This document shows, one piece after another, positions 1 through 12,079 of a stretch of DNA of 64,000 bases. The stretch lies in assembly GCF_001039355.2 (NCBI RefSeq), contig NW_019775181.1, positions 84,408 through 148,407 on the forward strand. The letters run 5' to 3'. Numbering within the stretch: the first letter of the stretch is position 1; each line of letters begins with the position of its first letter. The notes beneath the pieces were generated by a model. That model was not told the DNA's origin and made no database searches. It saw nothing but the letters and a program-made list of their open reading frames with translations. This DNA comes from Lingula anatina (lineage: Eukaryota > Brachiopoda > Lingulata > Lingulida > Lingulidae). The position numbers and the translations under genes are program-made.

Positions 1-135
1 TGTGTGTGTGTGTACAAAAACATGTTTGTTTACATGAGTGTTAATAAATTTTGTATTAAAATGAATACAATTATTTATTATTATTATTGACTTTTTGGGA
101 GCTTTTGTTGACCATATTTCATGATATTTTTGCAG

Positions 136-3100
136 GTGTCATTGTTGTTACCACTGTGGATACAGACAGCCAAGCCTTACATAGACATCATAGATGGGTG
201 GATAACACATGGGAATCTCACAGATCCTGTCAAAGAATTCATTATTCAAAGGTGAATGCATAGCCAATATTTGTTATCCTCCAATATTTCATAAGTAGTC
301 CTTAGGTATATGTAACACTCTGGAGAAATTATTGTTATTTGTTGTAGCTCAGCAGAACTCCATAAAGCTTTCATTTATTTATTAATATATTTTTAACCAT
401 TTTTCATTACTTTGTATTGATAAATTGCTGATTATTTTTCTTTTATAGAAATGATAATGTAAAAGCCCTGGACGAAAAATTCTGGGAGACAGCATTCAGT
501 CTACATTGCAGTCCAACTGTAGAGGGCAGTTCAAGCAGTGAGGACATCACACCAGGGTTCACTAGTAACCAAGAGGGGACTACCCAGAGTGATGAGCAGA
601 CATACAGGAAGTCCAGTTGGGCTCCCACATTTCTGCGGCCTGTCTTGAATCATGTGATCTTCGCAGGGAAGTCCATGGAGATGTTTCAGAACCTTGGGAG
701 ACTGCTTGATGTAGTAGAAGGTGGGCAGGGTGAGCACTGTTATCCATCTTTATCAGTCTCAATTTCAGTACCCACCTCCCCCCAGTATGTGTCTCTGCGA
801 GACTGAAGAAGCTGGCTGATAGCATGCCGAAATATTTCAAGTGATCAGTTTTTGCTTAGTTTACAAGTGATAAAAGAGCTTTTGATCTCTGTCATGTTCA
901 AAATTGATAAAAGTTTTAAAACATCTATGGGATGCCTTATGCAATATTTGAGTGACAAAATAAATTTTCTGTTTATCAAGAGTTTAGAGTTTAAATATGG
1001 CATAATATATATTATATATTGTTTGCTGACAATCTTGAGAGCCAACAAAGACTTATACATATTTTAAGTGATTGTTCAAATAAATATCTCTCATTGCACT
1101 CTCCTGTATTATTGTAATATTTAATTCATCATTGTTATTTTATAAGGTTCACACCCCAAGCCGCTCTATGACACCTTTGTGGAAAACTTACGAGATTTTC
1201 TTGTCCATCAAGATGTGCCTTCCAAGCCTATGGAGCAGAGCCCACAGAATCATAACACCCTGTACATCACTGCTCATGTTTCTCAACAGATGCTGGTGAA
1301 GGGTACCAATGATCCCTTGCTGAGGGTCAACTTTGCTGGGATATTCAGGTTGACAGCAGGGGATGTGGTGGAAACAGACATGGAACAATACAAGTAAGAT
1401 TGCAATTGTCTACCAGTAAATCTTAGGGCTCGCTCCCAGTGAAACTATCGGTCTACTTATCTACTTACATCGATCCAACTCAGCGGATCACCTCCTCTTA
1501 TTTCCAACATACTCATGTAATCAACAGCTTTGGTGTATTCTACTCAACTCCAGGAGGAGGTGTGTTAATTTCTCAATCTGATTGCATTCTGCGAGAGTCC
1601 CTGCAGAGTTGGATCAATAGATGATAGTTTCATTGGAAATGAGCCCTTAACCTTTGCATTTGATTTTTTATTTAGTTTCATCTTTTTAGGAAGCAGAGAA
1701 CACCGTATGCATCACTCAGCTTTTAATTAAGTTAGATGGCAAATATTTGGCCAAACACTAGTCTTCTACGATGCACTGGCAATAATCTTGAAAAGCGTAA
1801 GGAAACGAAAACAAACTGATTTAAAAGCTTTATTATCGGCAAGAACTGAAGAATTCCATTTAACATGTTGAATCACTTATTTTACAGAAGACAGGGAGCA
1901 GTTATGTAAAAAAATATACTTTAGTTTTTCAGACATGTTAGAGGGAGAAACATTGCAGCCAATCCAGGTGGTCCTCCGACATTGTTTGTACCCGCACATT
2001 ACACAGAAGTACAACAGAGTGTGCACAAAGTTACTGGACACCTTGAAAACTGACTACAAAATGCTGCACTACATGGAGACTATGAGGGTATGTATGCTAC
2101 AGAGTGTGTACAAAGTTATTACGTCAGGGGAATTTTATGCTGTTAAAGTTTGAAATTATGAGTATGCTACAGAGTGTGAACATACGTAGTTACTGAACAT
2201 TTTGAAAACTGGTTACGAAATGTTGCACAACATGGAGACTGTGAGGGTATGTATGCTACAGAGAATTTGATGCTTTTGTACTTTGAAGTTATGTTTTAAT
2301 GGTAAAAGCGTATTAAAAATAACTGTATCTTGAGAGTGTAGATAGAAGCACATACATGTTTACTATCTCTCCCTCTCAAGCATACAGTATTTCGAAATTG
2401 ATTTTATAAGAATAAAACAAGGTGACTAAATTCAAATAAAACATTAAAAAACAATATTTCAGAAATTTTTCCTGATGGAAGCAGGTGACACCATGTATGA
2501 TTTCTACAGAGAGATATTTGTGAAGGTAAACTTTGACAGAAGATTATATGAAGTTTATTTACAACAAAATACTTCCTTAAAGTTATTTAAGCATATAAGC
2601 ATTTCTTGAGAGAGGTTTTCTGACAGTTCTGAACAGTTGGTTGAGTGAAGTTAAGAAATATTCATTTGTAAGTAAAGGCAAAATTGATTTAAAATATGAT
2701 TTAAATAATTTGAAAATTGATTAAATTTCAGCTCCAACTTAAAGAACAGTGGCAGGACATGTCTTTCCTAAATGTGGCTCTCCATGACACCCTTCAGGCA
2801 CACTTCCCACAGGAGGCTGACAAGTAGGTCATGACTTGAGTCCACCAATCACATGCTTGATATATAGGTCATGTGATATTTATTGGCCTGTGATTGGAGA
2901 TTCACCAATCATGAATTGTTAAGAGGTTTTATGATATTAATCAACCAAACAGTTAACCGCTTACTTACATTAGGTCATTAGAAACCATTGAGGACAGTGG
3001 TTACTTTATTTTGCATAGATTATATTTAGATATTGTTATTATTCAGGTTATTTGTGAGTGTTCAGTCCACAGGTGAGAAGGGACGTGACCGACACCCTAT

Positions 3101-3245
3101 TCAGGCTCTGGAGGGACTGACTCTACATTACAAGGTAGGGAGCAGATAGATACTGAGGGATTTGGGGGGGGAGCAGGAAGACTGACAGCCACAAGCATAC
3201 ACACACAACCATGCATGCAGAGGCCGAGGGGGAGGCAGCAGACAG

Positions 3246-3286
<41 letters not shown>

Positions 3287-5220
3287 GCAGGAAGACAGAC
3301 AGACAGACAGACAGACACACACACACACACATACAGTGGACCCCATTTCCAGAGATTAGATCGATCTACTTTAGATTGACCTAACTCCCTGGGGGTTCAC
3401 GCTAAATAGCTGTCTGCTGCTGCTCCAGTGATGTTGCTAAATAGCTGTCAGACGAGTGGACACGAAAGTTAGTTACCCCCTTACAGCTTGTAGTAGCCGG
3501 GACGGACATTTAAGCCGGATTAACTGACAGTAATCTAGTGAGACTCCCCGCTGGGATAGATTGATCTAAAGCTCTGGGAATACAGCCATAGAGAGAGAAA
3601 GATAGGGGTAGGGGACAGAAAGACGCAGACAGACATGCAGTCACTGTCAGACAGGACAACACTTGTCCCATGAGCAGCTTTAGAATTGGGCTTTATCAAT
3701 ATTTAAACGATTGGTGCCTTTGGTTTCAAGTGTGCTAGACTATATTTATAAATGGATCTTGGTGATATGCCTCTTTTCATTATTTTCATTTTTATTTTAT
3801 TTTATGTATTTTCTTTAATTAATATTCTAAAATTGATTTGGTACATGTCCCGTGTTCCAGGTACCATGGCCAGTGGATGTGGTTATTAACACAAAGTGCC
3901 AGGAGATCTACAACAAGATTTTTCAGTTCTTGCTGCAGATAAAGCGTGCCAAATTTTGCTTGGATCGTCTTAAATTTGATGGTAAGAATATTAATAGGTA
4001 ATGTCACACAGAAGCTTTAGAGATTTCATGCCAACACACACTACTTGTACATGTTTGCATATGCATGTTCACACAAACACACAAAGAGAGAGAAAGAGAG
4101 AGAGAGAGGGCGTAAATATGTAAGATAATAAGAGATCCCCAAACATTCTTTCAGATCTAGAAAAATCAGATCCTTTAGCAGAAAGCAATGAAGAAGAAGA
4201 GAGAGCAGAGAAGACCATGCCATACAACTTGATCCACAGGGTGCAAATATTCAGGCTGCGATTGATGCATTTTGTGAACAGTTTACATCAGTACATTATG
4301 ACTAGGGTAAGGTTTGTCCAAGGAAATGAATAGATTCATATTATGAGCAGTTTACATTTAATTTTGTATGTTATGACCAGGATTAAGGATTGAATAGATC
4401 CATTTTGTGAACAGCTTACATTTATTTTCACTGTGAATATATTCATTCTTAGGATCTTAGCTTTACTTTCATGTGTAGTGCCTTTGACTTGTATTGAGAA
4501 CTTATGATAGATTCTTAGTATAAATGTTTCATAATTTAAATTGACTGAATAGACATTGTTATTATTATGGTTATTATTAAATAAATTGGTCCCAGTTAAT
4601 AAAATGTTTGGTTTTTACTGCCTAATTTTTTCTTTTAAAAATGATCACCCTGTTCAAGAGATTACTGTGATGTCATTTGATAAAACCTTTGTCACCTAAA
4701 TAAAAAGATATGGTAATTGAGTAAAATTTGATATTATTGAGAAGGTGATATCCTCCATACTTTATGTTTAAAGTGCATTTTAATGCGTTAACTGGAATTT
4801 CAAAGCAATGTTGCATTCTCTGGTGCAGTTCGATTTCTAACATGGGCACAGTTTGATAATTTTTTATATGGATTGATTTTAATGATTTTTGTTCTGTCTC
4901 TAACCTAGATTCTCCACAGTACTGGGCTCGAGTTTCAAAATGAGGTCGAGCTCGCCACGGATCTGGATCAGGTGATTTACATCCACAATAACTACGTCAG
5001 TAAGATCCATGAGCGCTGTCTGCTCCACAAGCGAGTAGCCATGATCAAGGAAACAGTGACGCGGGTCTTGAATATTGCAGTTGGTTTCCAAGAGAAGTGG
5101 AATGCTGGGATTGATAACATCAGGTGATAAAAAAATTTAGGCCATATTATTTGAGAATTGTAAGATTTTGAATTTTTAATGAAATTTAATGATTTTCTGT
5201 ATATGTAACAGCTTTGTATC

Positions 5221-5252
<32 letters not shown>

Positions 5253-5766
5253 ATTCTTGACATCCAACTTATGACATTTCAGTGAAAAGTATTTGAAACA
5301 CGTTGAAGATGAATTCAAGAACTGTGTGAAGTTTTTAACATCTTTCCTCAATAATGTCATAAAGAGAGGCTCCTTCCCTCACTGTAAGTACCAATCATAC
5401 TTTATCAAGTTTTGTTTAGCTTTTTTTATGGATATTAATAAAATTTATTGATTTTCAGCATATGTAATAGGTTTGTATCTACCAGCCACATTTTATTAGG
5501 TAGTGTATGCATTAGGTGGCCTGGTTTAAAACAAGTTGATGCTGCCTGCATTCCCTGATATCCTTCTCAAAAACAGAATCCGCATTTAAATGTGAATGGA
5601 CAGCAAATGCCATTTTTGCCTCTTTCTCTTATAATATCCAATCATTTGCTGACAGTTTTTGATGTTGAAAATATGGTCATTTGAGTATTTTTTTTTCTTG
5701 CGTTTTTCAGTGGAGTCTCTTGCATTTTCATTGTCAACATCACTGGAGCAGCAGCAGACAAGGTGA
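136..5766 (+). CDS. TUBGCP5: Gamma-tubulin complex component 5, 3' part (12 exons)
   Basis: GCP5 is a subunit of the gamma-tubulin ring complex, which nucleates microtubules at centrosomes. Exons read from splice sites: 136-251, 449-720, 1147-1393, 1933-2087, 2463-2525, 2732-2823, 3047-3134, 3861-3981, 4155-4306, 4909-5123, 5283-5383 and 5711-5766 (stop TGA). The first visible exon has the GRIP1-type stretch PLWIQTAKPYIDIIDGW, and exon 3861-3981 the GRIP2-type stretch VPWPVDVVINTKCQEIYNK followed by FQFLLQIKRAKF. These, plus the acidic insert after LDRLKFD, fit GCP5 rather than GCP2/3/4/6. About 559 codons are visible; the N-terminal part lies upstream of the window. All junction phases agree except between 1393 and 1933, which is off by one base, so a small exon may be missed there. 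Housekeeping gene, convergent with ZNF706. Confidence 0.92.
1427..1650. mobile_element. MITE-like element in TUBGCP5 intron
   Basis: The left end (GGGCTCGCTCCCAGTGAAAC) and the reverse complement of the right end (GGGCTCATTTCCAATGAAAC) form an imperfect terminal inverted repeat that continues into CTATC. The interior of about 220 bases has no coding potential. This is a non-autonomous DNA element; superfamily not assigned. Confidence 0.65.
2161..2272 (+). repeat. Degenerate copy of exon 1933-2087 3' end plus donor
   Basis: The sequence repeats the last ~70 bases of exon 1933-2087 and the first ~20 bases of its intron, including GAGG|GTATGTATGCTACAGAG. The part next to the donor is open but a TAG lies upstream, so it is a decayed exon copy rather than a mutually exclusive exon. 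Confidence 0.8.
3241..3333. repeat. (GA)n, (GACA)n and (CA)n microsatellites
   Basis: Consecutive simple repeats inside the intron between exons 3047-3134 and 3861-3981 of TUBGCP5. Apparent Leu/Ser/Val-rich reading frames on the minus strand here are low-complexity artefacts. Confidence 0.95.
3335..3586 (-). mobile_element. GATCGATCTA-family MITE, copy 1
   Basis: Termini CCCCATTTCCAGAGATTAG and TCTGGGAATACAG with inner GATCGATCTA-type inverted repeats. The core has the family signature AATGTCC(G) ... CAAGCTGTAA ... GGTAACTA-like, read on the minus strand. Related copies lie at 17049, 17949 and 53761, and diverged relatives at 22086 and 25583. Confidence 0.8.
4340..4435 (+). repeat. Degenerate copies of exon 4155-4306 3' end
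   Basis: Two decayed copies of the exon end and its donor follow the true donor at 4307. One reads ...TATTATGAGCAGTTTACATT...TATGTTATGACCAGG; the next reads ...CATTTTGTGAACAGCTTACATT. The exon itself reads CATTTTGTGAACAGTTTACA ... CATTATGACTAGG. Confidence 0.75.
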
Positions 5767-5963
5767 CAAATCACGACTGTCAGGTGACACAAATGCCAGT
5801 GGATCGAGAAGAACGAGATCACCTGATTGACATAAACTGTCACGAATGACTCTGTAATAATAAGATTCAGTTTTTACTTAAGTTATTAACAAGTTATTTA
5901 TGTCGTTTCATTTCCTTTTTCATGGAACATAAACACTTGCATTTTCATGTGATCATTTAACAG

Positions 5964-5969
5964 AATAAA
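5964..5969 (+). terminator. Poly(A) signal, TUBGCP5
   Basis: AATAAA about 200 bases after the TUBGCP5 stop codon. It is the first canonical signal in that direction and fits a short 3' UTR. Confidence 0.6.
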
Positions 5970-8253
5970 ACCTGAAAATGTTTATCTCATATTGTTCTAA
6001 ATAAGTTTATCCATCATTTTTGTTAATGACCAAAACAACATCTCATTTAAAATGTTTTCTCTTTATTTCACCTTTCACATGAAATGAAATGTACAAGAGC
6101 CCCAACCGACATATGACAAATGGAATCTGAAAATTGTTTCACACAGGGACTACTTCATACCAACAATTGGTTGAAACTCTGTCAATCAGGGATTTCCCCA
6201 GGATTTAAATTACAACTTAAGGGAGTCCAAAAAGTTACACTGTAGTTTGTTCATCAATTTACATGGAGTCCAACCCAAAAATTTTGGAAGCTGTCCAGCC
6301 ATCTTCAGACAAGTAGGCCGTCTTTTGAGGCTAATGGCAGTCCAAAGGATGGAGGGTTCTCTGGAGGAAGCTTTGCTGTCGTTACAACTAAAAACTTGCA
6401 TGAAAAACACTATGAAACCTTGTTATCTGATGGTGTGATTTAAGCCAACATGTGGTCTGAAGTAGTACCTGTGTGAATGGAGCACTTCTCAAATGTAAAT
6501 GTATGAAATTTACACATTTAAAAACCATCTTAGATTTCACTTCTTGTTAGGAAAAGGTAAAGATGGCCAGAACGCCTCAACCTGTCATTAATGGTGCATG
6601 GAAGTGGCCTACGTTAATAACTATATTTTCAATGGGGGATAATTGTGAATTTTATGGATACTGAAACTTGCAGTCCTACTTCCAACTAGCCGTTAACTTC
6701 TAGAAAATACATAGTGAAGAAACCAACCCCTGGCTGTATAGGTGACTTGGTCCACGTGAGGCCATATTGCCCAGTAATATCAGTGATACAATGAAATCAT
6801 TTCATAACTTAAAGGGAGAATTAGAAACCCTCCTCTGCTGCCATAAGTAATGTCATTATGCTGGCATGGAAACAACATAATACATTAATATATAAACTAC
6901 CATGGCTTGCATGGCTATTGCTTAATGATTCAGTTCTTTGAAGGTATTTCCAAAATAATGACTAGACACTCTTTAATGGCACACTGGCACCGTGTTGTGA
7001 AAACCAATAACTATTCTGAAGTATCTAGTAATTATGACAGTAACAAGATGGTCAGTTGCAATCTGTCAACACTGTTATAACACTTGACAAACTGAATGAT
7101 TTTAAAAGTGATAATTAGAACTTTTTCTCCTGTAAGAGATCAGTATTATAAAAGATGATGTGTATAATTATATGAGAAGAATGCAATGGTGTATATGGAC
7201 AGCAGGAGTTTGATATGAAACTAGGTCAACCTCCACCCAGCCTCTAACTGATGCTATATGACAAGTATGCGTGTCCCTTGAAAATGAGGCAGAGAGCAGT
7301 GTGAGGTCAATAGTATTAAACATCATATATGAAAGAGAAAACTGATAATTTTTCTTTTCTTTATCTGGGGCTGACATGAACCAAATGTTTTGAAACTAAA
7401 ACTAATGACTTATGATAATGCTTCGAAGTCTCTGCCCTGTCAATTCCTCCATATCTGATTAGTACTCCTCTCTTTTGTTTTTTTAAACATCTTTATGTAA
7501 GTATATTTGCAATCAACAGAATCAATCTCTATGGCAATATCAACTGGTAACCTTTCCTTTTATTGGTCGATGGGTCCAATAACATCCCAGCTGTTTATCC
7601 TGAACGGTGAAAAGTGTCAAATAAATCCCTGTCATCGTCAATGATAAAACTGGTGGAAGTGCTGTCTTCCCTGTTCTATTACTCTAACCAGAATGGAGGG
7701 TTTTTAACCATGGGCATGCTTCTCGTCTGAAATAAAAACATACAACAGTTAGCCAAGAGTTTTTCAATAAGAACGTGGAGCAAATAAGCGTCTGTTGGAT
7801 CATTTTAGAAGGTAAACACACACTGATTCATCAATAGACAAGAAATTGTCCCAATATTCTCCCACACCAGTTTCAACAATTACTACAATGATGCTGGTTG
7901 CAGTAGGACGAGGTGAAACCCCTTTGCACTGGATGGATTCCTTTCTGCGACCATGAAACTGGCATCGCTGTGGTCATAGAAAGGAGGCACAAGCATCACT
8001 TTGGTTGGAGAATGAATGCTCAATGATCAGCTAGTTGTCAGCACGTTAAGTATTTTTTTACTCTCAAACAAGGCCATACTATGGGCCACAGAAGATATGA
8101 CGTCCAGTGTAAAGGGGGCTTAAGGAAGTTGTAATCAAACACTACGTTATGCTAAACATCTCTTGAAAATTTGAGAATAAATAAGCTGTATAGGATTTAT
8201 ACATTGTTTTTCCATAATTTGTGATAATTTAAGCTACCTTACCATACCTCACT
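5970..8253 (-). other. ZNF706: Probable long 3' UTR of ZNF706 / intergenic
   Basis: No supported coding sequence. The stretch lies between the convergent ends of TUBGCP5 and ZNF706 and is most simply the ZNF706 3' UTR. A minus-strand AATAAA is present at 6062-6067, about 100 bases from the TUBGCP5 signal, but several others exist, so the true end is not fixed. Confidence 0.4.
7917..8122. mobile_element. CCCCTTTACACTGGAC-type MITE, old copy
   Basis: Left end CCCCTTTGCACTGGATGG and right end CGTCCAGTGTAAAGGGGGC are inverted repeats. The interior (CTTTCTGCGACCATGAAA, AATGAATGCTCAATGA, GTCAGCACGTTAAGTAT) matches the better preserved copy at 35905-36123. Confidence 0.85.
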
Positions 8254-9370
8254 TTACACCTCCTTCAGTTCATCTGGCAAAGTGGCCTTCGGATGTTTAT
8301 TTTCAAAATGCTGTTTGTATGTCTTTGGGTCTGGCATCTGAGCCTAGGAGAGAAAGTGGTAAACTGGGGATACGATTACATTGATATTGCAACAGAAAAA
8401 TATTTTGATGTGCTGTCCTTTAAAATGAGCCATTTTACTTTAATTTTCTATCATGAAAATCAAATAACTTTGACGGCAATGGGGAAACCACCATAACAAA
8501 ACAAGTACAGTTCAAATTTTAACAAATAATAATGATATAATAACAGTTTAACAACATCACACACAACGTTTGGTACAATTTCCAGTGAAATACTTGTAGT
8601 AGTTCTGAACAAGCTTTCAAAATATTACACATTGAAAAACACTGCTTAAGTATCAAGTCTTCACAGTAAACAAGGAGTGGGGGAGGTGACAGACATGCTG
8701 AAACTGTTGGTCCGATCAGTCATGACTGTTGATGATTGTGTTAGTTGAGACCGTGACCTCTGACATTGTGTTCCGTTCCCATGATGCATTAGTATAATGG
8801 CTAGGTGTTGAATAAAGTTCAGTGTTTATTGAACATGTGAATGTTGCGTTGTTCCACATACACACAGTCTGGTCCATACAAAACTGGGACCGAGATCAAC
8901 AAGGGAAAATTTGTCTGGCGGTAAAAAATTGGACGTGGTCAGTCCAAAGGAGTTTTAAGAGCCGCAATTTTGAATTTACAGTCATCATTCGACATACTTC
9001 ACTAATAAAATTATATGAAACCCAAAGCAATTTTCCCTTCCATTTCAAAACTATCACATTCATAAACAAAGTAAGCTACCCTAATCGTACTTGTAGTATC
9101 TGTCTCAAACGAATAGAGTGATTTTTGGTCCGACAAAAATCTATTTGGTCCGTTAAATTTTTCATTGCTGCCGATCCAAATGTTCGGCCGTTCTGAAAAG
9201 TTTTCAGCATGTCTGGGATGAGAGACGGTACTTACCATACACACAGAGCACTTGAATGTCAGAGCTTTGGCAGCAGCCTTCTTTTGGTCTCCAGATTGTG
9301 CCTTCTTCAGCTTGGCCTGCTTCTCCGCATTCTTCTGCTGGGACTGGATTTTCTGCTGTCCGCGAGCCAT
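8254..9370 (-). CDS. ZNF706: Zinc finger protein 706 homologue (2 coding exons)
   Basis: Small basic protein of 74 residues with one C2H2 finger; the human homologue is 76 residues. Coding exon 1 runs 9370 to 9236 (45 codons, start MARGQQKIQSQQKNAEKQ, ending CSVCM). Exon 2 runs 8343 to 8254 (AQMPDPKTYKQHFENKHP, ending DELKEV, stop TAA). The donor after 9236 is GTAAG and the acceptor before 8343 is CTCCTAG; phase is 0. Residues 1-38 are the SERF/4F5-like basic leader; the finger uses CSVC and H-x(5)-H in exon 2. In vertebrates ZNF706 is nuclear and linked to exit from self-renewal. A 5' UTR exon near 11800-11880 joins through an acceptor (TTTCAG) 9 bases before the ATG. Confidence 0.95.
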
Positions 9371-11799
9371 TGTTTAGACTGAAATATTGGAACTGCTGTT
9401 TACAAATTGTTTATCCATGATGTTGAATTACTTGATACTGTCAGTTTTTGGGTTTAACAATGATATAATAATACCTGTAAGATGTTAAGAATATGGATAG
9501 GTAAATCAATTCTTGGGATCTTCAGTAATATATATATCAATTGTATCAATTATTTTAAGGTCCATAACAAATGAGTTGTGGCACTCGGAGAATGAGGTTT
9601 GAAACTTTCAACAATTAATGGAAAAGGTATGAATCTAAAAATTATTAACCTACTAGAAAGTTCCTTGTAACTAATTCTTTAAATGAGAAAAATAGTAAAT
9701 ACAATTTTTCTATCGAAATTGCTCAAATAAAAATATCTTATTAACACTACTTTTTTTTGCTGTATTTCTCTATACTCTTATTTTGCCTTGCTTTTATACT
9801 GAGATGAAAGCTTAATATTTTCATGCTAAAGTTTAAATAGTTTGTTTTTATTCTGACACATTAAGACCAACAGAATTTGTATCTCTGGCGTTGGTCCATC
9901 ACAGGGAATGGTACAAGTCTGATAATTTGGTCACTGGAAATCCACCCTATGTCTTCTTGAGAAGGAAAGGCAAATAGTTCTTTTTTACTTGTCCTTTGCT
10001 CGGAGAAAAGTTACTTCTAAATCACCACCATCTATGAATATAATTTGACCTAAGTAAAGGTTCTGAGGATAAAAGATAATTTCAGGTAAGTGGCATGGTG
10101 CCAGAACAAAGGCCTGTCCTCTAGTCATCTTTGATTAATTGCGGTCAGTAATTATCTTAACTGCTCATCTCCCAGGTATATGCAACATGTATATGAGAGG
10201 TAAGTGATCAAAAGCACATTTTATCTTCAAATTGCAATAAAAGTAACTGAAAATATCCAGGAGAAGCCATGATCATAAGTGATCCTCAAGGTGCAATTCA
10301 AATGCCGTTAATTGACAAGAGAGACAGATGTTGACAAGTTTTGCCAGGTAAGAAAAAGCACTTTTTGACTTTAAATCCTGCATTTTTGAGTAACCTTTTT
10401 TTTTAATTAATCTTTATAAGAGAAACAGTTATTCTTTAGTTTTAAAATTCATAAATCAATTACTTGAGTATGCCACATGAAACCACTCAGTAGAAATGTT
10501 ATAGCCAGGTAGCTATGCTTTTCCGTCCGTAATGCTAATTTTCCGTCCGTAATGATTTTTTATTATGAAATTAATTTGTCTTCAAACATGTTTAAAATAA
10601 ATTTTTTTGGATATTTGGTAAACATAGGACTAGTATGAGGAGAATATGAAAGGAAATTTTTTTCTGCCAAGTAGTCTTTAAAAAAACTTAAAAAATAGAG
10701 CCCAAATCATTACGGACGGAAAAAATGACTTTGGATTAATGATTAATTAACTATTTTTTAAAGATTTTACTTGATTTCTTAAGTGTTTACCTCAAGGAAT
10801 TGATGTAATTTATGTCTCAATTGAAAGATATTGATTTAAATTTATTTTGAGTGTTATATGCAAAAAATAAAAAATTCCGTCCGTAAGGCTAATTTTCACA
10901 TTTTTCAAGTTTAACGCGCTATAAAATCATGAATTCAAAAAATACAGATAAATCTTTTACAAATTCTTATCCCCTGAAGTCTCTTCTTTCAGAAAATGCA
11001 ACTTTTGATTGATTTTTTGTACATTTGAAAATTTTATGCCCAGGACACAAATACCACGGAATGGCCCTACAGTATTACTGAGGTCTCAGTCATTATTTCT
11101 ACTCAAAGTCATTAATTTTCTTCCACAGTATTCCAGTCAAAAAATTACATGAACAAAGTTATTCTGTAAATGTGATAAGAAAATAAATGGTTATTTGTAT
11201 TTCCTCATGGACCAAGTCATGCTTCATTCATCACTGACAGTTCACAGACAATTTATTTCCTTGTAAAGGGTGTTGCACATATGGGATAACTTACATGATA
11301 AAATAATACAATAAAATAAATATACAGCACACGATTTTGACAAAGATAAAACATTGTTGAATAATCAATGCATTCTACTGCAACAGTCAGTCGCCTAATG
11401 CCAAGTTATAGTTATTACACACAGATTAAAAACTGCACATCAAATGAACCCTTGATGCAACAAGGCAAAACAAACACACTAGAACGAACAGCAGTCATTT
11501 TTTCTTTCAGATTTTAAAAACACGTATATGTCTTGTAGCACCAAAGTCACACTTTCATCGGCGTAAAAGTGCTAATTCATCCCAAGACAGAAGTGGTCAA
11601 GACTACCGAGGGTTGAATAAAAATACTGAAAAGTGTCTTGTTATCTCTTGTCGCCAATTTTGATCAGCTGTCGTCTTGTTTAAGCTCTGTAACACCTTGC
11701 CCGCCACGGAAAAATAGAGACACCATGATGACAAGATACCCGATTGCAGTATAACTATGCTACCGAAATACTAATGAAATTATAAAATAATGTACTTAC
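9371..11799 (-). other. ZNF706: 5' UTR intron of ZNF706
   Basis: On the minus strand a GTAAGT donor sits at 11799 and a TTTCAG acceptor just before the ATG at 9370, giving a ~2.4 kb intron. I see no coding sequence in it. It holds the inverted TTCCGTCCGTAA repeat described separately. Confidence 0.65.
10521..10886. repeat. Inverted TTCCGTCCGTAA repeat cluster
   Basis: A perfect 20-base inverted repeat (10539-10558 with 10704-10723) around TTCCGTCCGTAATGATT. Two further direct copies of TTCCGTCCGTAA lie at 10521 and 10875, the latter again followed by a GGCTAATTTT-like flank. It could be a small foldback element or a structured intronic RNA. Confidence 0.75.
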
Positions 11800-11880
11800 G
11801 ATTCCAGCAAGCTATAAAAGCTTGAAAACTTTTGAATGATGCGAAGCGGTGCGTTGAGTTTCACAACCGGAAGTACCTGT
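11800..11880 (-). other. ZNF706: ZNF706 5' UTR exon (approximate 5' end)
   Basis: Inferred from the GTAAGT donor at 11799 and the acceptor next to the start codon. The transcription start is not determined; CCGGAAG lies at 11867-11873 at its upstream edge. Confidence 0.5.
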
Positions 11881-12079
11881 CTTACCATAGTCTTCCATAT
11901 ACGGAAGAAGTATGTTTTCAAAACCATATGTATTGGAAAGTAGTACCCATAAAGATATCAAAAAGTCATTTTAAATTGTTTTATAAACCATAACTTTAAA
12001 AAACACTTCTCATTTGGTGCAGTATTTACAATTTTTATAAATTAAACATTTCACCAGTTGACTAGGGGTAATTTTAAAG
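11860..12079. promoter_or_regulatory. Divergent promoter ZNF706 / RCC1L
   Basis: About 200 bases separate the ZNF706 leader exon (-) from the RCC1L ATG (+). ACCGGAAG (ETS-type) is at 11866-11873 and no TATA box is evident, as is usual for bidirectional housekeeping promoters. Confidence 0.5.

Noticed and set aside
1933-2272. Mutually exclusive duplicated exons in TUBGCP5
   Set aside because: The second copy lacks an acceptor and has an upstream in-frame TAG, so it is decayed rather than alternative.
3097-3346. Leu/Ser/Val/Cys-rich minus-strand reading frames
   Set aside because: Translations of (GA)n and (CA)n microsatellites inside a TUBGCP5 intron.
8822-9121. 99-codon plus-strand frame near ZNF706
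   Set aside because: Lies in the ZNF706 coding intron; no homology and low-complexity composition.
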